In this document: positions 16,012 through 25,844 of the stretch, one piece after another | Position numbering within the stretch: the first letter of the stretch is position 1 | Layout: the number at the start of each line of letters is the position of its first letter | Assembly (NCBI RefSeq): GCF_011765465.1 | Contig: NZ_CP050265.1 | Location: 3,016,425-3,080,424 of the forward strand | Source of the DNA: Erythrobacter sp. | GTDB lineage: Bacteria > Pseudomonadota > Alphaproteobacteria > Sphingomonadales > Sphingomonadaceae | Reading direction: 5' to 3' | Length of the DNA: 64,000 nt | The notes under the pieces: generated by a model | Databases searched by the model: none | What the model saw: only the letters and a program-made list of their open reading frames with translations | What the model was told of the DNA's origin: nothing | Made by a program: the position numbers and the translations under genes

Positions 16012-16362
16012 ATGACGGTCGAGATTTACGGCATCCCCAATTGCGACACGGTCAAGAAGGCGCGGAAATGGCTCGACGCGCAGGGGATCGACTACACCTT
16101 CCATGACTTCAAGAAGGAAGGAGCGGACCCTGCCAAGGTCGAGGCGTGGATCGCAGCCAAGGGCCGGGACACCGTGGTCAACCGGCGTGGGACGACTTTC
16201 CGCAAGCTCTCGGACGATGACAAGGCGCTTGCCGAAGACAGTCACACGGCGGTCACCTTGCTCGTCCAGCATCCGAGCATGATCAAGCGCCCCGTCGTGG
16301 AACACGCAGGCGGCATCCTCATCGGTTTCAAGGAAGACGAATGGTCGCAAAGCCTCTCCTGA
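16012..16362 (+). CDS. ArsC/Spx-family reductase-like protein
   Basis: A 116-residue thioredoxin-fold protein of the ArsC family (YffB/Spx-like branch). It opens with IYGIPNCDTVKKARKWL, the single Cys being at the ArsC position; there is no second Cys to make a CxxC as in Spx. Related proteins reduce arsenate with glutathione, but YffB-type members lack proven arsenate activity and no other arsenic gene is nearby. The ATG at 16012 has GGAGAGAGG just upstream. Its last 22 bases overlap the next gene's start. Confidence 0.85.
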   Translation: MTVEIYGIPNCDTVKKARKWLDAQGIDYTFHDFKKEGADPAKVEAWIAAKGRDTVVNRRGTTFRKLSDDDKALAEDSHTAVTLLVQHPSMIKRPVVEHAGGILIGFKEDEWSQSLS

Positions 16363-17411
16363 CGCTCGGGCTTGCCGCGCTGGCCCTGCTCGCCCCGGCT
16401 GCCCACGCGGCTCCGGGCGAAGACATCCTGATCGTCGCCCACCGCGGCGCATCCGGCGAAAGGCCCGAGCACACGCTCGCCGCCTACGAGCGCGCGATCG
16501 ATCAGGGGGCGGACTATATCGAGCCCGATCTCGTCGTGACGAAGGATCTTGTCCTCGTCGCCCGTCACGAAACGGAGCTGTCCGACACCACCGACGTCGC
16601 CAGCCGCCGCGAATTCGAGGATCGCCGGCGCACCAAGGACATCGAGGGCCGCCGCGTCACCGGGTGGTTCGCGGAGGATTTCACCCTCGCCGAATTGCGC
16701 ACGCTTCGCGTCAAGGAGCGAATGCCGACCGTGCGGCCCGGCAACACCGCCTTCAACGGGCTCTACCAGATCCCAACCTTCGCCGAGATCGTCCAGCTCG
16801 TTCGCGCCAAGGAGGCCGAGACGGGCCGCAAGGTCGGGCTATATCCAGAGCTTAAGCACCCGACCCTTCTTCTCGAACAGGAGGGCGTCGACGTCGTCGA
16901 CCTGCTCGTGCGCGAACTGCGCCAGTTCGGGCTGGACGGTGCGGATGCGCGCGTGTTCGTCCAGATCTTCGAGGTCGGCCCGCTGCAAAGGCTCGACAAG
17001 CTGGTCGATGTGCCGCTTATCCTCCTCATCTCTTCCGAAGGGGGCCCCTATGACGAACCGACCATGCGTTGGGGCGAGATCATGACCCCGACCGGCCTTG
17101 CCGAGGTCGCGACCTTTGCCGACGGGATCGGACCCTTCATGGGCCACGTGCTGAATTCCGACGGGACGCCCACCGCGCTGGTCGCCGATGCCCATGCGGC
17201 GGGGCTGGAAGTTCACCCCTGGACCCTGCGCCGCGAGAATGTCTTCCTGCCCGTCTCGGCCCGCCGCGACGGAGGCGAGGCGACCATAGGCTGCTACGAT
17301 GCGGTGTGGGATGCGCTGGTGAAGGCCGAGGTCGACGGCGTCTTCACCGATAACCCCGCCGATCTCGTCGCGCTCGCTGAGGGCGACCGTTCGGCGGCGT
17401 GTTCGCGCTGA
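16341..17411 (+). CDS. glpQ: periplasmic glycerophosphodiester phosphodiesterase
   Basis: Hydrolyses glycerophosphodiesters to glycerol-3-phosphate and an alcohol; 356 residues. A signal peptide is visible (KPLLTLGLAALALLAPAAHA, cut before APGED), so the enzyme is periplasmic like GlpQ. The GDPD signature HRGASGERPEHTLAAY supplies the active-site His and Arg, followed by EPDLVVTKD and the second His in ARHETELSDTT. The start overlaps the end of the ArsC-like gene by 22 bases, suggesting coupling. It converges with ubiG 4 bases away. The gene symbol is used for family type, not proven orthology. Confidence 0.9.
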   Translation: MVAKPLLTLGLAALALLAPAAHAAPGEDILIVAHRGASGERPEHTLAAYERAIDQGADYIEPDLVVTKDLVLVARHETELSDTTDVASRREFEDRRRTKDIEGRRVTGWFAEDFTLAELRTLRVKERMPTVRPGNTAFNGLYQIPTFAEIVQLVRAKEAETGRKVGLYPELKHPTLLLEQEGVDVVDLLVRELRQFGLDGADARVFVQIFEVGPLQRLDKLVDVPLILLISSEGGPYDEPTMRWGEIMTPTGLAEVATFADGIGPFMGHVLNSDGTPTALVADAHAAGLEVHPWTLRRENVFLPVSARRDGGEATIGCYDAVWDALVKAEVDGVFTDNPADLVALAEGDRSAACSR

Positions 17412-17415
17412 GGCT

Positions 17416-18153
17416 TCAGCCATTGCGCCGCGCGGCGAGGATATAGTTCAGCGCCTCGTTGTCGGACAGGTGAAGCCCCTTGCCCGCGCCCCACGCAATC
17501 CCGCGCCGCTCGGTTACCTCTAGCCCGACCTCTTCGAGCAGTTCCAGCAGCTCCTCGGGCGTGACGAAATCGCTCCATTTATGCGTGCCGCGCGGGACAT
17601 AGCCGACCGCCTCCGCCGCCCCGACCAGCAGGACGCGCGAGGCGGCGGTGCGGTTGGGGGTGGATAGGACGAGCAGCCCGCCCGGCGCGAGGCGCTGGGT
17701 CACGTCGAACAGGAAAGCGCGCTTGTCCGCGACGTGCTCGATTACCTCGAGGCAGGTGACGAGGTCGAAGGTGCCGATGTCGAGCTCCGCCACCTCGCCT
17801 GCCATGTAGCGGATGTCGAGCCCTGCGCCTTCGGCATGGGCGCTCGCCGCCGCGACATTCTCCGCCGCGGCATCCACCCCGGTAACGTCCGCGCCCAGCC
17901 GCGCGAGCGGTTCGCACACCAGCCCCGCGCCGCAGCCGATGTCGAGCGCCGCCTTGCCAGCGAGCGGCTTCGCGCTGCCTGCCGCGCCCGGCCAGTGCGA
18001 ATCCATCGCCTGTCGGATGAACTTGAGGCGCACCGGGTTGACCTCGTGGAGCGAGGCCATCGGCCCCTTCGCGTCCCACCAATCGCGCGCAAGCTTTGCG
18101 AAGTGTTCCGCTTCCTCGGGTCGGATGGTGGTGCTTGCGCCGCGTGTCGCCAT
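17416..18153 (-). CDS. ubiG: ubiquinone biosynthesis O-methyltransferase
   Basis: SAM-dependent methyltransferase for both O-methylation steps of ubiquinone synthesis; 245 residues, normal length. The SAM-binding motif LDIGCGAGLVCEPLARLGA is clear, with GVDAA after it. FDLVTCLEVIEHV and GGLLVLSTPNRT are typical for UbiG, as is the early block FAKLARDWWDAKGPM. The ATG at 18153 faces lysC with 61 bases between starts. Confidence 0.94.
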   Translation of the reverse strand: MATRGASTTIRPEEAEHFAKLARDWWDAKGPMASLHEVNPVRLKFIRQAMDSHWPGAAGSAKPLAGKAALDIGCGAGLVCEPLARLGADVTGVDAAAENVAAASAHAEGAGLDIRYMAGEVAELDIGTFDLVTCLEVIEHVADKRAFLFDVTQRLAPGGLLVLSTPNRTAASRVLLVGAAEAVGYVPRGTHKWSDFVTPEELLELLEEVGLEVTERRGIAWGAGKGLHLSDNEALNYILAARRNG

Positions 18154-18214
18154 GTCGTTTGCCTTTCCTCGGGCGCTTGCTTAACAGCGCCCCGACGAAC
18201 CTGCCAGCAGGAGC

Positions 18215-19549
18215 ATGATTACCGTGGCTGACGCGCCCCCGCATTCGAAGCCGACCGCCCATCCGGCGCAGCGCATCGTGATGAAGTTCGGCGGCACGTC
18301 GATGGCCGGGACCGAGCGGATCCGACGGGTGGCCGGGCTTGTCCGGGCGCAGGCAGCGGGACACGGTTCGGGCCGCAACGAAGTCGCCGTTGTGGTCAGC
18401 GCCATGGCGGGGGAGACCGATCGGCTGGTCAATTTCTGTCGCGAGGCGAACCCGCTCTACGACCCGGCGGAATACGACGTGGTGGTAGCGAGCGGGGAAC
18501 AGGTGACGAGCGGCCTGCTCGCGCTCACGCTGCAATCGCTGGGCGAGAAGGCGCGCAGCTGGCTCGGCTGGCAGTTGCCGGTGAAGACCGTCGGCGCCCA
18601 TGCCAAGGCGCGGGTCGAGACGATCGAGGCGCCCGAGATGCTGGAGGCGCTCGAACGCGGCGAGATCGCGGTCATTCCCGGCTTCCAGGGGGTGAGCGAA
18701 GAGGGCCGGATTACGACGATGGGTCGGGGCGGCTCGGACACCTCGGCGGTCGCGGTCGCCGCGGCGGTGGGCGCGGACCGCTGCGACATCTACACCGACG
18801 TCGACGGCGTCTACACGACCGACCCGCGCATCGTCGCCAAGGCGCGCAAGCTGAAGGCGGTGACCTACGAGGAAATGCTCGAACTCGCGAGCGTCGGGGC
18901 GAAGGTACTCCAGACCCGCAGCGTCGGGCTCGCGATGAAGGAAGGTGTGCGGATCCAGGTGCTCTCAAGCTTCATCGGCGACGACGCGCCGCCCGCGGAC
19001 GACCTGCCCGGCACTCTGATCGTGTCGGACGAGGAAATGGATGAATTGGTGGAGAAGGGCCTGATGGAACGCCAGCTTGTGACGGGAATCGCGCATGACA
19101 AGAACGAGGCCAAGGTGATCCTCACCCGCGTGCCCGACACGCCCGGCGCGGTCGCGAACATCTTCGAGCCGCTCGCCGAAGCAAGCATCAATGTCGACAT
19201 GATCATCCAGAACGTCGGGCGCGACAAGGGCGAGACCGACGTGACCTTCACCGTGCCCCAGGCCGATCTCGCCCGCGCGCAGGCCCTGCTCGAGGATCGG
19301 CGCGGAGAAATCGGCTTCAACCGCATCATCACCGACAGCAAGATCGCCAAGATCAGTGTCGTCGGGGTCGGCATGAAGAGCCATGCCGGGGTCGCCAGCA
19401 CGATGTTCCGCGCCCTGTCGGATCGGGGCATCAACATCCAGGCGATTTCCACGTCGGAGATCAAGGTGAGCGTGATGATCGACGAGGACGAGACCGAACT
19501 CGCCGTGCGCGTGCTGCACACCGCCTACGGCCTCGACGCTGACGACTGA
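18215..19549 (+). CDS. lysC: aspartate kinase
   Basis: First enzyme of the aspartate family pathway (Lys, Thr, Met, diaminopimelate); 444 residues from the ATG at 18215. The kinase motif is IVMKFGGTSMAGTERI, with TMGRGGSDTSAVA for the substrates. Two C-terminal ACT domains follow (about residues 300-440), as in feedback-regulated alpha/beta-type enzymes. The AGGAG at 18209-18213 is too close to 18215 but well placed for the in-frame GTG at 18224, which may be the true start; the family usually begins even nearer to MKFGGTS (ATG at 18281). It is divergent from ubiG. Confidence 0.95.
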   Translation: MITVADAPPHSKPTAHPAQRIVMKFGGTSMAGTERIRRVAGLVRAQAAGHGSGRNEVAVVVSAMAGETDRLVNFCREANPLYDPAEYDVVVASGEQVTSGLLALTLQSLGEKARSWLGWQLPVKTVGAHAKARVETIEAPEMLEALERGEIAVIPGFQGVSEEGRITTMGRGGSDTSAVAVAAAVGADRCDIYTDVDGVYTTDPRIVAKARKLKAVTYEEMLELASVGAKVLQTRSVGLAMKEGVRIQVLSSFIGDDAPPADDLPGTLIVSDEEMDELVEKGLMERQLVTGIAHDKNEAKVILTRVPDTPGAVANIFEPLAEASINVDMIIQNVGRDKGETDVTFTVPQADLARAQALLEDRRGEIGFNRIITDSKIAKISVVGVGMKSHAGVASTMFRALSDRGINIQAISTSEIKVSVMIDEDETELAVRVLHTAYGLDADD

Positions 19550-19675
19550 CTGACAGGACTGGGGCGGCGACCTGCCGTTCGGCAGCCTCGGACTGACCCG
19601 TATAAGGAAGGGCACTAACTCCTTCTTAACAAGGTTGGATCGATCACGGCGGCTCATTCGTTGGAGTCGCATAGA

Positions 19676-20389
19676 ATGGCCTTGAAAGCCCATCTCGAAC
19701 CCTCGCGCCCGGTGGGCAATACCGGGGAGAGCGAAAGCAAGCGGAGCCAGCCGCGCAGGTCCCTTCGCCTGGAAACAAGCGGCGTCGTCCCCGGCGGGCT
19801 CGAGGCCAATGTCACGATCCACAACCTGTCGGCGGCCGGGCTCCTTCTCGAAACCGATCTTGACCTTGCCGAGGGCGATTCGCTGGCCATCGACCTGCCG
19901 GAGAGTGGGCCTGTCGATGCCGTCATCGTCTGGCAGAGCAATCGCCTGTTCGGTTGCGCTTTCGAAGAAACGCTTCCGCGCGCGGCGCTGGCCGCGGCGC
20001 AATTGCGCGGGATGGATCCGCGCATCGACCTGCCTGACGCGACCGGCGCCGTTCCAGGCGCGCTTCCTCTTTCGCAAGGTGAACCTTTCGGTATGAGGCT
20101 CAACCGCCTGCGCCGCGAACGCGGGCTGACCCTGGCCGAAGTCGCCGCGGTGCTTGGCGTCAGCAAGCCGACCGTCTGGGCATGGGAGAAGGGCAAGGCG
20201 AAACCGCTGCCCGAACGGCTCGATGCGATCGCGGCGGCACTGGGTGTGCCGAGCGAGGAACTTTCCGCACAGCCCGAGCGCGATGCGGGGCTCGCGGTGG
20301 TTCAGGAATGTCGCTTACGTATTGCCTCGGCATTCGGGACTTTGCCCCGGAATATCCGCATCATGATCGAACTCGACGGTGCCTCCTAG
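19676..20389 (+). CDS. PilZ-XRE fusion regulator
   Basis: A 237-residue protein joining two domains. The N-terminal half (about residues 20-115) is a PilZ domain with both c-di-GMP-binding motifs intact: RRSLR (RxxxR) and NLSAAG (NxSxxG). After a linker, residues about 140-200 form an XRE-type helix-turn-helix (MRLNRLRRERGLTLAEVAAV, then LGVSKPTVWAWEKGKAKPLP). The protein could therefore bind DNA in response to c-di-GMP; that is inference from domain order. The ATG at 19676 has GGAG 9 bases upstream. It stands in a c-di-GMP-related context, just before a degenerate GGDEF gene, and downstream of a hairpin-like lysC trailer. No targets can be seen. Confidence 0.85.
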   Translation: MALKAHLEPSRPVGNTGESESKRSQPRRSLRLETSGVVPGGLEANVTIHNLSAAGLLLETDLDLAEGDSLAIDLPESGPVDAVIVWQSNRLFGCAFEETLPRAALAAAQLRGMDPRIDLPDATGAVPGALPLSQGEPFGMRLNRLRRERGLTLAEVAAVLGVSKPTVWAWEKGKAKPLPERLDAIAAALGVPSEELSAQPERDAGLAVVQECRLRIASAFGTLPRNIRIMIELDGAS

Positions 20390-20609
20390 CGTATCCTACC
20401 TATTGGATTCACATCCGCTCCGCGAAATTATGGTAAACGAAATTACTGACTGATTCGTTTTTTAGTTCAGTTAGTTAACCTCTGCCGCCCGGGCGGGTGG
20501 CGGGCGTGAAGTCCTTGCGGGAAAAAGGGGAAAGCCCGCAAGCAAAATGTAAGTTTTCCATTACGCAACTTCGCGGTTGTGGGTCGCAAAAAAGCCGGGG
20601 GCAATCGGC

Positions 20610-21638
20610 ATGATAGAAAACTGGAGCGACGCGGAAGGTCGCAGTCTGCATGGCCTTCTCGAAGAGGCGGCGGGCGATATTGTTATCAAGCTCGATGCCA
20701 GGGGGTTCATCGTCCATGCGTCGGCCAACGCCGCCGATCTCGGCTTCGATCCGGCCGAACTCCTGCTGATGCCGCATATCTGCGAGCTTGCCGACCCGGA
20801 GCATATCCAGGCGGTCGACCGCTTCGCCAGCCAGGTGCTGGCGGGAGAGGCGGGCAACAGCTCGTTCGAATTCCCCGTGAGCCTTTGCAGCGAGAAGGAT
20901 ACCTGCCCTTCCGCCGGACAATGCGCCTATGGCGGACACCAGCGCTGGTATCGGCTGACCCTGCGCCCGCTGCACGCCGAGGGCGGGGCGATCCTCGGCG
21001 CGATCGGCCTGATGCGTTCGGTCCAGCACCTGCGCACGCTCGAAAGCGAACTTCACGCCCGCGCGACGACCGATGCGCTCACAGGGCTCGCCAATCGCCG
21101 CGCCTTCACCGCGAGCCTTGCGCGCTGCATCGAACAACCGCGCGATCGCGCCCGTTCCGGCAAGCCGGCCATTCTTGCCCTCTTTGCGATCGACCGGATG
21201 CGCGCGATCTTCATGCAATACGGGCAGGACACGCTCGATGAATTCCTGTGGGGCTTCGCCAAATTCCTCGAGACGATGGTGCGCCCCGGCGACGTGCTAG
21301 GCCAGCTCGATGCCGAACGCTTCGGCGTGATCCTGCCCGGGACGACCCAGCGCGAGGCGCAGGACTGGGCCGAGGACGTGCTGCGCACTTTCGCCGCGCT
21401 CGCGCTTCCTTCGTCCGCGCGGATGCCCCATGTCGCGGCGAGCGCGGGCCTTGCCGCAGTCGAACATTCGGTCGACCTCACGCTCCGACAGGCCGAGCTC
21501 GGGCTCGTCATCGCGCGGGCGGCGGGCGGGATGCAAGTCGGGCGCGCGCTCGATCACCGTCGTGCCCCCGCCCGGTCGACGGAAGCGATGGAACTCGGTG
21601 CCAATCGGACGTTTGGAGTTGCCGCGAGCGGGCGCTAA
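20610..21638 (+). CDS. PAS protein with degenerate GGDEF domain
   Basis: A 342-residue protein: an N-terminal PAS-like domain (about residues 15-130, with four Cys in a short stretch [13 protein letters not shown]), then a GGDEF-type fold (about 150-320). The fold is clear from [10 protein letters not shown], but the signature GGDEF has become DAERF (in [12 protein letters not shown]), so diguanylate cyclase activity is unlikely; it may act as an effector or structural partner. The 220 bases upstream are AT-rich and hold a GC-rich palindrome (CCGCCCGGGCGG). The stop lies only 11 bases before purT, so the two are probably co-transcribed. Cysteines in the PAS might sense redox state or bind metal; this is a guess. 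Confidence 0.82.
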   Translation: MIENWSDAEGRSLHGLLEEAAGDIVIKLDARGFIVHASANAADLGFDPAELLLMPHICELADPEHIQAVDRFASQVLAGEAGNSSFEFPVSLCSEKDTCPSAGQCAYGGHQRWYRLTLRPLHAEGGAILGAIGLMRSVQHLRTLESELHARATTDALTGLANRRAFTASLARCIEQPRDRARSGKPAILALFAIDRMRAIFMQYGQDTLDEFLWGFAKFLETMVRPGDVLGQLDAERFGVILPGTTQREAQDWAEDVLRTFAALALPSSARMPHVAASAGLAAVEHSVDLTLRQAELGLVIARAAGGMQVGRALDHRRAPARSTEAMELGANRTFGVAASGR

Positions 21639-21649
21639 GCGTCCTTTCC

Positions 21650-22837
21650 ATGGCACATATTGCAACGATTCTGCTGCTCGGCTCGGGCGAACTCGGCCGC
21701 GAATTCACCATTTCGGCCAAGCGGCTCGGCGCGAAGGTGATCGCCTGCGACGCCTATGAAGGCGCGCCTGCGATGCAGGTCGCCGACGCCTGCGAAGTCT
21801 TCCCCATGCTCGACGGCGAAAAGCTGCGCGCGGCGGCCGAGAAGCACCGGCCCGACCTGATCGTGCCCGAGATCGAGGCCATCCGCACCGAAATCCTGGC
21901 CGATCTCGAGAAAGAAGGCTTCAACGTCGTCCCCTCGGCCCGGGCCGCGCAGCTTACCATGAACCGCGACGCGATCCGCGACCTTGCCGCAGGCGAGCTC
22001 GGCCTTGTCACCTCGCGCTATCGCTACGCCACCACGATGGAGGAGGTCGAGGCGGCCGCCGTGCACGCCGGCTTTCCCTGCGTGATGAAGCCGGTCATGT
22101 CCTCCTCGGGCAAGGGCCAGAGCAAGGTCGAAAGCGCAGCGGGCCTGCAGGAAGCCTGGGACTATGCCTGCGCCAATATGCGCGGCGACCGTGCGCGGGT
22201 GATCGTCGAGGAATTCATCGCCTTCGATTACGAGATCACGCTGCTCACGGTTCGTCACGGGGGCGGCATCAGCTTCTGCCCGCCCATCGGCCACCGGCAG
22301 GAGCGCGGCGACTACCGCGAGAGCTGGCAGCCCGCGGCGATGAGCGCCCGGGCGCTCGCCGATGCGCAGGCGATGGCCGAAAGGATCGTGATGGCGCTCG
22401 AGGGCGGTGGCCGGGGCTGGGGGCTCTATGGAGTCGAATTCTTCGTGAGGGGGGATGAGGTGATCTTCTCCGAATTGTCGCCGCGCCCGCACGATACCGG
22501 GATGGTGACGCTGGCCTCGCAGGACCTGACCGAATTCGACCTCCATGCCCGCGCTATCCTTGGCCTGCCCGTCCCGGCCGCGATCGCTGCGCGTCCGGCC
22601 GCCTCGGCGGTCATCCTCGCCGATCGCGACAGCGAGGATTTCGCCTTCGAAGGGATCGAGGAGGCGCTGGCGGTGGACGAAAGCGCCGATGTGCGGATCT
22701 TCGGCAAGCCCACGACCCGGCCCTTTCGACGGATGGGAGTCGCGCTCGCCCGCGGCGAGGACACCGACAGGGCGCGCGCGCTTGCCGAAAGCGCCACCCG
22801 CAGAGTGCGGATTGCCTATCGCGGCGGACCTGCCTAA
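21650..22837 (+). CDS. purT: formate-dependent GAR transformylase
   Basis: Phosphoribosylglycinamide formyltransferase 2: uses formate and ATP to formylate GAR in purine synthesis. 395 residues, ATP-grasp fold. The start [17 protein letters not shown] is typical, followed by [13 protein letters not shown] (ATP loop), [15 protein letters not shown] and [20 protein letters not shown]. The ATG at 21650 fits the family start; the in-frame upstream part is antisense-like GC-rich sequence within the previous gene. It is placed 11 bases after the degenerate GGDEF gene and 11 bases before the nitronate monooxygenase-like gene, with purU, a formate source, two genes on. Confidence 0.95.
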   Translation: MAHIATILLLGSGELGREFTISAKRLGAKVIACDAYEGAPAMQVADACEVFPMLDGEKLRAAAEKHRPDLIVPEIEAIRTEILADLEKEGFNVVPSARAAQLTMNRDAIRDLAAGELGLVTSRYRYATTMEEVEAAAVHAGFPCVMKPVMSSSGKGQSKVESAAGLQEAWDYACANMRGDRARVIVEEFIAFDYEITLLTVRHGGGISFCPPIGHRQERGDYRESWQPAAMSARALADAQAMAERIVMALEGGGRGWGLYGVEFFVRGDEVIFSELSPRPHDTGMVTLASQDLTEFDLHARAILGLPVPAAIAARPAASAVILADRDSEDFAFEGIEEALAVDESADVRIFGKPTTRPFRRMGVALARGEDTDRARALAESATRRVRIAYRGGPA

Positions 22838-22848
22838 GCGCGCTTCCC

Positions 22849-23886
22849 ATGACGACCCATTCAAAGACCGGCCATCCCAAGACCACCGCGCTGATGCGGC
22901 GCGGAACCGAATTCCTCGGCTGCGAGACCGCGATCATGTGCGGTGCGATGAGCTGGGTGTCCGAGCGCAATCTCGTATCGGCCATTTCGAACGCCGGCGG
23001 CTTTGGCGTGATCGCCTGCGGTGCGATGACGCCCGACCTGCTCGATGGCGAGATCGCGGCGACGAAGGCGCTCACCGACCGGCCTTTCGGTGTCAATCTC
23101 ATCACCATGCATCCCGACCTGTTCGACCTCATCGCGGTGTGCGAGAAACACGCCGTGACCCACGTGGTCCTCGCAGGCGGCATCCCGCCCAAGGGCAGCG
23201 TCGAGGCGATCAAGGGTGGGGCGAACCCTGCCAAGGTGATCTGCTTCGCGCCGACGCTGGCGCTCGCGAAGAAGCTGCTGCGCTCAGGTGCCGATGCGCT
23301 GGTGATCGAGGGCATGGAAGCGGGCGGCCATATCGGCCCCGTTTCGACCAGCGTATTGGCGCAGGAAATGCTTCCGGAATTGTCCGAGGAGCACGTCGTC
23401 TTCGTCGCCGGCGGCATTGGGCGCGGACAGGCGATCGCGGGCTATCTCGAAATGGGCGCGGCGGGGGTCCAGCTCGGCACGCGCTTCGCCTGCGCCAGCG
23501 AAAGCATCGCGCATCCCGATTTCAAGAAGGCGTTCTTTCGCGCCTCGGCCCGCGATGCGATCGCCAGCGTGCAGGTCGACCCGCGCCTACCCGTCATTCC
23601 GGTGCGCGCGCTGCGCAACAAGGGGACCGAGGAATTCACCGCAAAGCAGCGCGAGATCGCGGGCACGCTCGACCGCGGCGAAATCGCCATGGCCGAGGCG
23701 CAGTTGCAGGTCGAACACTACTGGGCCGGCGCTCTGCGCCGCGCAGTGATCGACGGGGATGTCGAAAACGGCTCGCTCATGGCGGGTCAGTCGGTCGGCA
23801 TGGTCAAGGCCGAGGAACCGGTCGCCGACATCATCGCCCAGCTGATGGACGAATGCGAAGAGGCGCTGACTCGCCGCAAGGCGTGA
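22849..23886 (+). CDS. nitronate monooxygenase / FabK-like flavin oxidoreductase
   Basis: A 345-residue TIM-barrel FMN enzyme of the 2-nitropropane dioxygenase / FabK family. Motifs are [20 protein letters not shown] at the start, [21 protein letters not shown] with the flavin-contacting His, and [20 protein letters not shown] with VQLGTRF. Whether it detoxifies nitronates or reduces enoyl groups cannot be told from sequence. It lies between purT and purU with gaps of 11 and 13 bases, so it is likely in the same transcript. Its link to purine or formate metabolism is not obvious. Confidence 0.88.
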   Translation: MTTHSKTGHPKTTALMRRGTEFLGCETAIMCGAMSWVSERNLVSAISNAGGFGVIACGAMTPDLLDGEIAATKALTDRPFGVNLITMHPDLFDLIAVCEKHAVTHVVLAGGIPPKGSVEAIKGGANPAKVICFAPTLALAKKLLRSGADALVIEGMEAGGHIGPVSTSVLAQEMLPELSEEHVVFVAGGIGRGQAIAGYLEMGAAGVQLGTRFACASESIAHPDFKKAFFRASARDAIASVQVDPRLPVIPVRALRNKGTEEFTAKQREIAGTLDRGEIAMAEAQLQVEHYWAGALRRAVIDGDVENGSLMAGQSVGMVKAEEPVADIIAQLMDECEEALTRRKA

Positions 23887-23899
23887 TGCGATCCGCGCG

Positions 23900-24766
23900 A
23901 TGGAGGGCTCGTTGATCCTGACGCTTTCCTGCGCCGACCGGCCCGGCGTCACTGCAAGGGTCACGGCCTTCCTGTTCGAGCGCGGCTGCAACATCCTCGA
24001 AGCGCAGCAATTCAACGATCGCTCCGGCTCGGCGGCGGGCGACCGTTTCTTCATGCGCGTCGCCTTCGATCCCGACGGCACGACGGTGGGCCAGCTGGAA
24101 GCGGACTTCGCAGGCTTCGCGCAGGAGCACGCGATGGACTGGAAAATGGTCCGGCAGGATCGCCCCTGTCGGGTCATCATCATGGTCAGCAAGTTCGATC
24201 ACTGCCTGGTCGACCTGCTCTACCGATGGCGCGCGGGTGAGCTTGCGATCGAGCCCGTCGCCATCGTGTCGAACCACCCGCGCGAGGTCGCCATACGAAG
24301 CGATATCGGGGATATCCCGTTTCACTACCTGCCCGTCACGCCCGAGACAAAGGCCGGGCAGGAGGATGCCGTGCGGGCGCTGGCCGCTCAGAATCGTGCG
24401 GACCTCGTCGTGCTCGCAAGGTATATGCAGATCTTCTCCGACGCGCAGGCAGCGCATTTCGCGGGGCGCTGCATCAATATCCACCACAGCTTCCTGCCCG
24501 GCTTCAAGGGCGCGCGCCCCTACCATCAGGCCCACGAACGCGGGGTCAAGATCATCGGTGCGACAGCGCATTTCGTGACCGGCGATCTCGACGAGGGCCC
24601 GATCATCCATCAAGACGTCGAGCGCATCACCCATGCCGACACCCCGTCCGATCTCGTTCGCAAGGGGCGCGACATCGAGCGCCGCGTGCTGGCCGAGGCG
24701 GTCCGCCTGTTCGTCGAGGAGCGGGTGCTTATCAACGGCAATCGCACGGTCGTATTCCGACCCTGA
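23900..24766 (+). CDS. purU: formyltetrahydrofolate deformylase
   Basis: Hydrolyses 10-formyl-THF to THF and formate; 288 residues. An N-terminal ACT domain (about residues 4-85, [15 protein letters not shown]) is followed by the formyltransferase fold with [19 protein letters not shown], carrying the Asn-His catalytic pair, and [11 protein letters not shown] with the Asp. The released formate is the substrate of PurT, whose gene lies two genes upstream on the same strand. The ATG at 23900 follows the previous stop by 13 bases. Confidence 0.95.
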   Translation: MEGSLILTLSCADRPGVTARVTAFLFERGCNILEAQQFNDRSGSAAGDRFFMRVAFDPDGTTVGQLEADFAGFAQEHAMDWKMVRQDRPCRVIIMVSKFDHCLVDLLYRWRAGELAIEPVAIVSNHPREVAIRSDIGDIPFHYLPVTPETKAGQEDAVRALAAQNRADLVVLARYMQIFSDAQAAHFAGRCINIHHSFLPGFKGARPYHQAHERGVKIIGATAHFVTGDLDEGPIIHQDVERITHADTPSDLVRKGRDIERRVLAEAVRLFVEERVLINGNRTVVFRP

Positions 24767-24841
24767 AACTATCAAGCGGGCGCATCTTCGAAGAGAGCGG
24801 GGTGGTTCGGTCAGTTAAGATATGTCATAAGACTATCGCCG

Positions 24842-25345
24842 ATGACCCGGACTTCTCTTGCTGTCACGCTGCTTCTCACCATCGCGATCACCGCGGGCCT
24901 GACGGCGCTCGCCTCGCTTGGCGGGGGCTTCGCTTCGAGCGCGGGGAGAAGCGCGGGCGACGATCTCACCGTGCCGATCCTCATCCACCTTGCGACCGCG
25001 CTCGCCGCAGCGTTGCTCGGGCCTTTCATTCTTCTTCGGCGCAAGGGAGATGGGCGGCACAAGGCGCTGGGGCGGACCTGGGCGGGGCTGATGCTGGTAA
25101 CGGCCGGCACCAGCATCTTCATCCGCTCGCCCGGGGCAGGGATCGCGGGGACCGGGTTCTCCTTCATCCACCTCTTCACCGTCTGGACGCTCGCCGCGCT
25201 GCCCGTAGCGGTATGGGGCGCACGCAGCGGCAATATCCGACTCCACCGGGGCGGCATGATCGGGCTCTATGTCGGCCTGCTGGTCGCGGGCGGTTTTACC
25301 CTTATCCCCGGCAGGCTGCTCGGCGGGTTGGTCTTCGGCTGGTAG
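24842..25345 (+). CDS. DUF2306-like membrane protein
   Basis: A 167-residue inner-membrane protein with four to five hydrophobic segments. The arrangement of HLATALAAALLGPFILLRRKG, HKALGRTWAG, SFIHLFTVWTL and RLHRGGMIGLYVGLLVAG matches DUF2306, a family of small membrane proteins of unknown function with conserved His/Arg positions between helices. It starts 75 bases after purU; a weak promoter may lie in the AT-rich bases near 24815-24830. It converges with the secreted-protein gene 25356-25742. Confidence 0.8.
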   Translation: MTRTSLAVTLLLTIAITAGLTALASLGGGFASSAGRSAGDDLTVPILIHLATALAAALLGPFILLRRKGDGRHKALGRTWAGLMLVTAGTSIFIRSPGAGIAGTGFSFIHLFTVWTLAALPVAVWGARSGNIRLHRGGMIGLYVGLLVAGGFTLIPGRLLGGLVFGW

Positions 25346-25355
25346 TTCCGAAGGC

Positions 25356-25742
25356 TTACCGCACTCCGGGCAGGATCCGCAGGTTGCGCGGGATGCACGG
25401 ACGTCCGTTGAGCGGCGCGTCATAGGCGGATGCGACCGGGGGCAACTGGCCGTTGTTCCAGTAAGTGCTCCAATATCCGCGCCCATTGTTCGCAAGGAAG
25501 GGACAATAGATGCCCCGGGGGACTGTGACCGGCGGATTGTAACGCTCGCGCCGGTCGCGCAACCGGGCAATCGCGGTGCGTTTTCTCTCTAGGCACACCG
25601 AGCTGTAGCCTTTGAACTTTCCGTCGCGATCATGGACGGCGCACAGCTCGTAATCCCCGTCGCAAAGCGATTGTGCGCCCGCCGGCAAGGCGAGCGCGAG
25701 CCCTGCGGCCATGGCAGGCAGGACGTAGGCCAGAAAGCGCAT
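25356..25742 (-). CDS. hypothetical secreted protein
   Basis: A 128-residue protein with a clear Sec signal peptide (RFLAYVLPAMAAGLALALPA, cut after GAQ). The mature part has five Cys (CDGDYELC, CLERK, YCPFL, PCIPR), enough for two disulfides plus one, and Tyr/Trp/Asn-rich stretches (GRGYWSTYWNNGQLPP). I recognise no domain. It lies between two convergent or co-directional neighbours: DUF2306 runs toward it and the PQQ dehydrogenase gene lies upstream on the same strand with about 100 bases between. Probably periplasmic; role unknown. Confidence 0.7.
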   Translation of the reverse strand: MRFLAYVLPAMAAGLALALPAGAQSLCDGDYELCAVHDRDGKFKGYSSVCLERKRTAIARLRDRRERYNPPVTVPRGIYCPFLANNGRGYWSTYWNNGQLPPVASAYDAPLNGRPCIPRNLRILPGVR

Positions 25743-25844
25743 GATGATCTCCCCATTCGCACGAGTGGGAAGCGTAATCGGGCTTTTCTGGCCTCTTCCT
25801 GAACCTTGCGGTCCGCCGCGGTTCAGGCGCGAAGCCCGTTCGCC

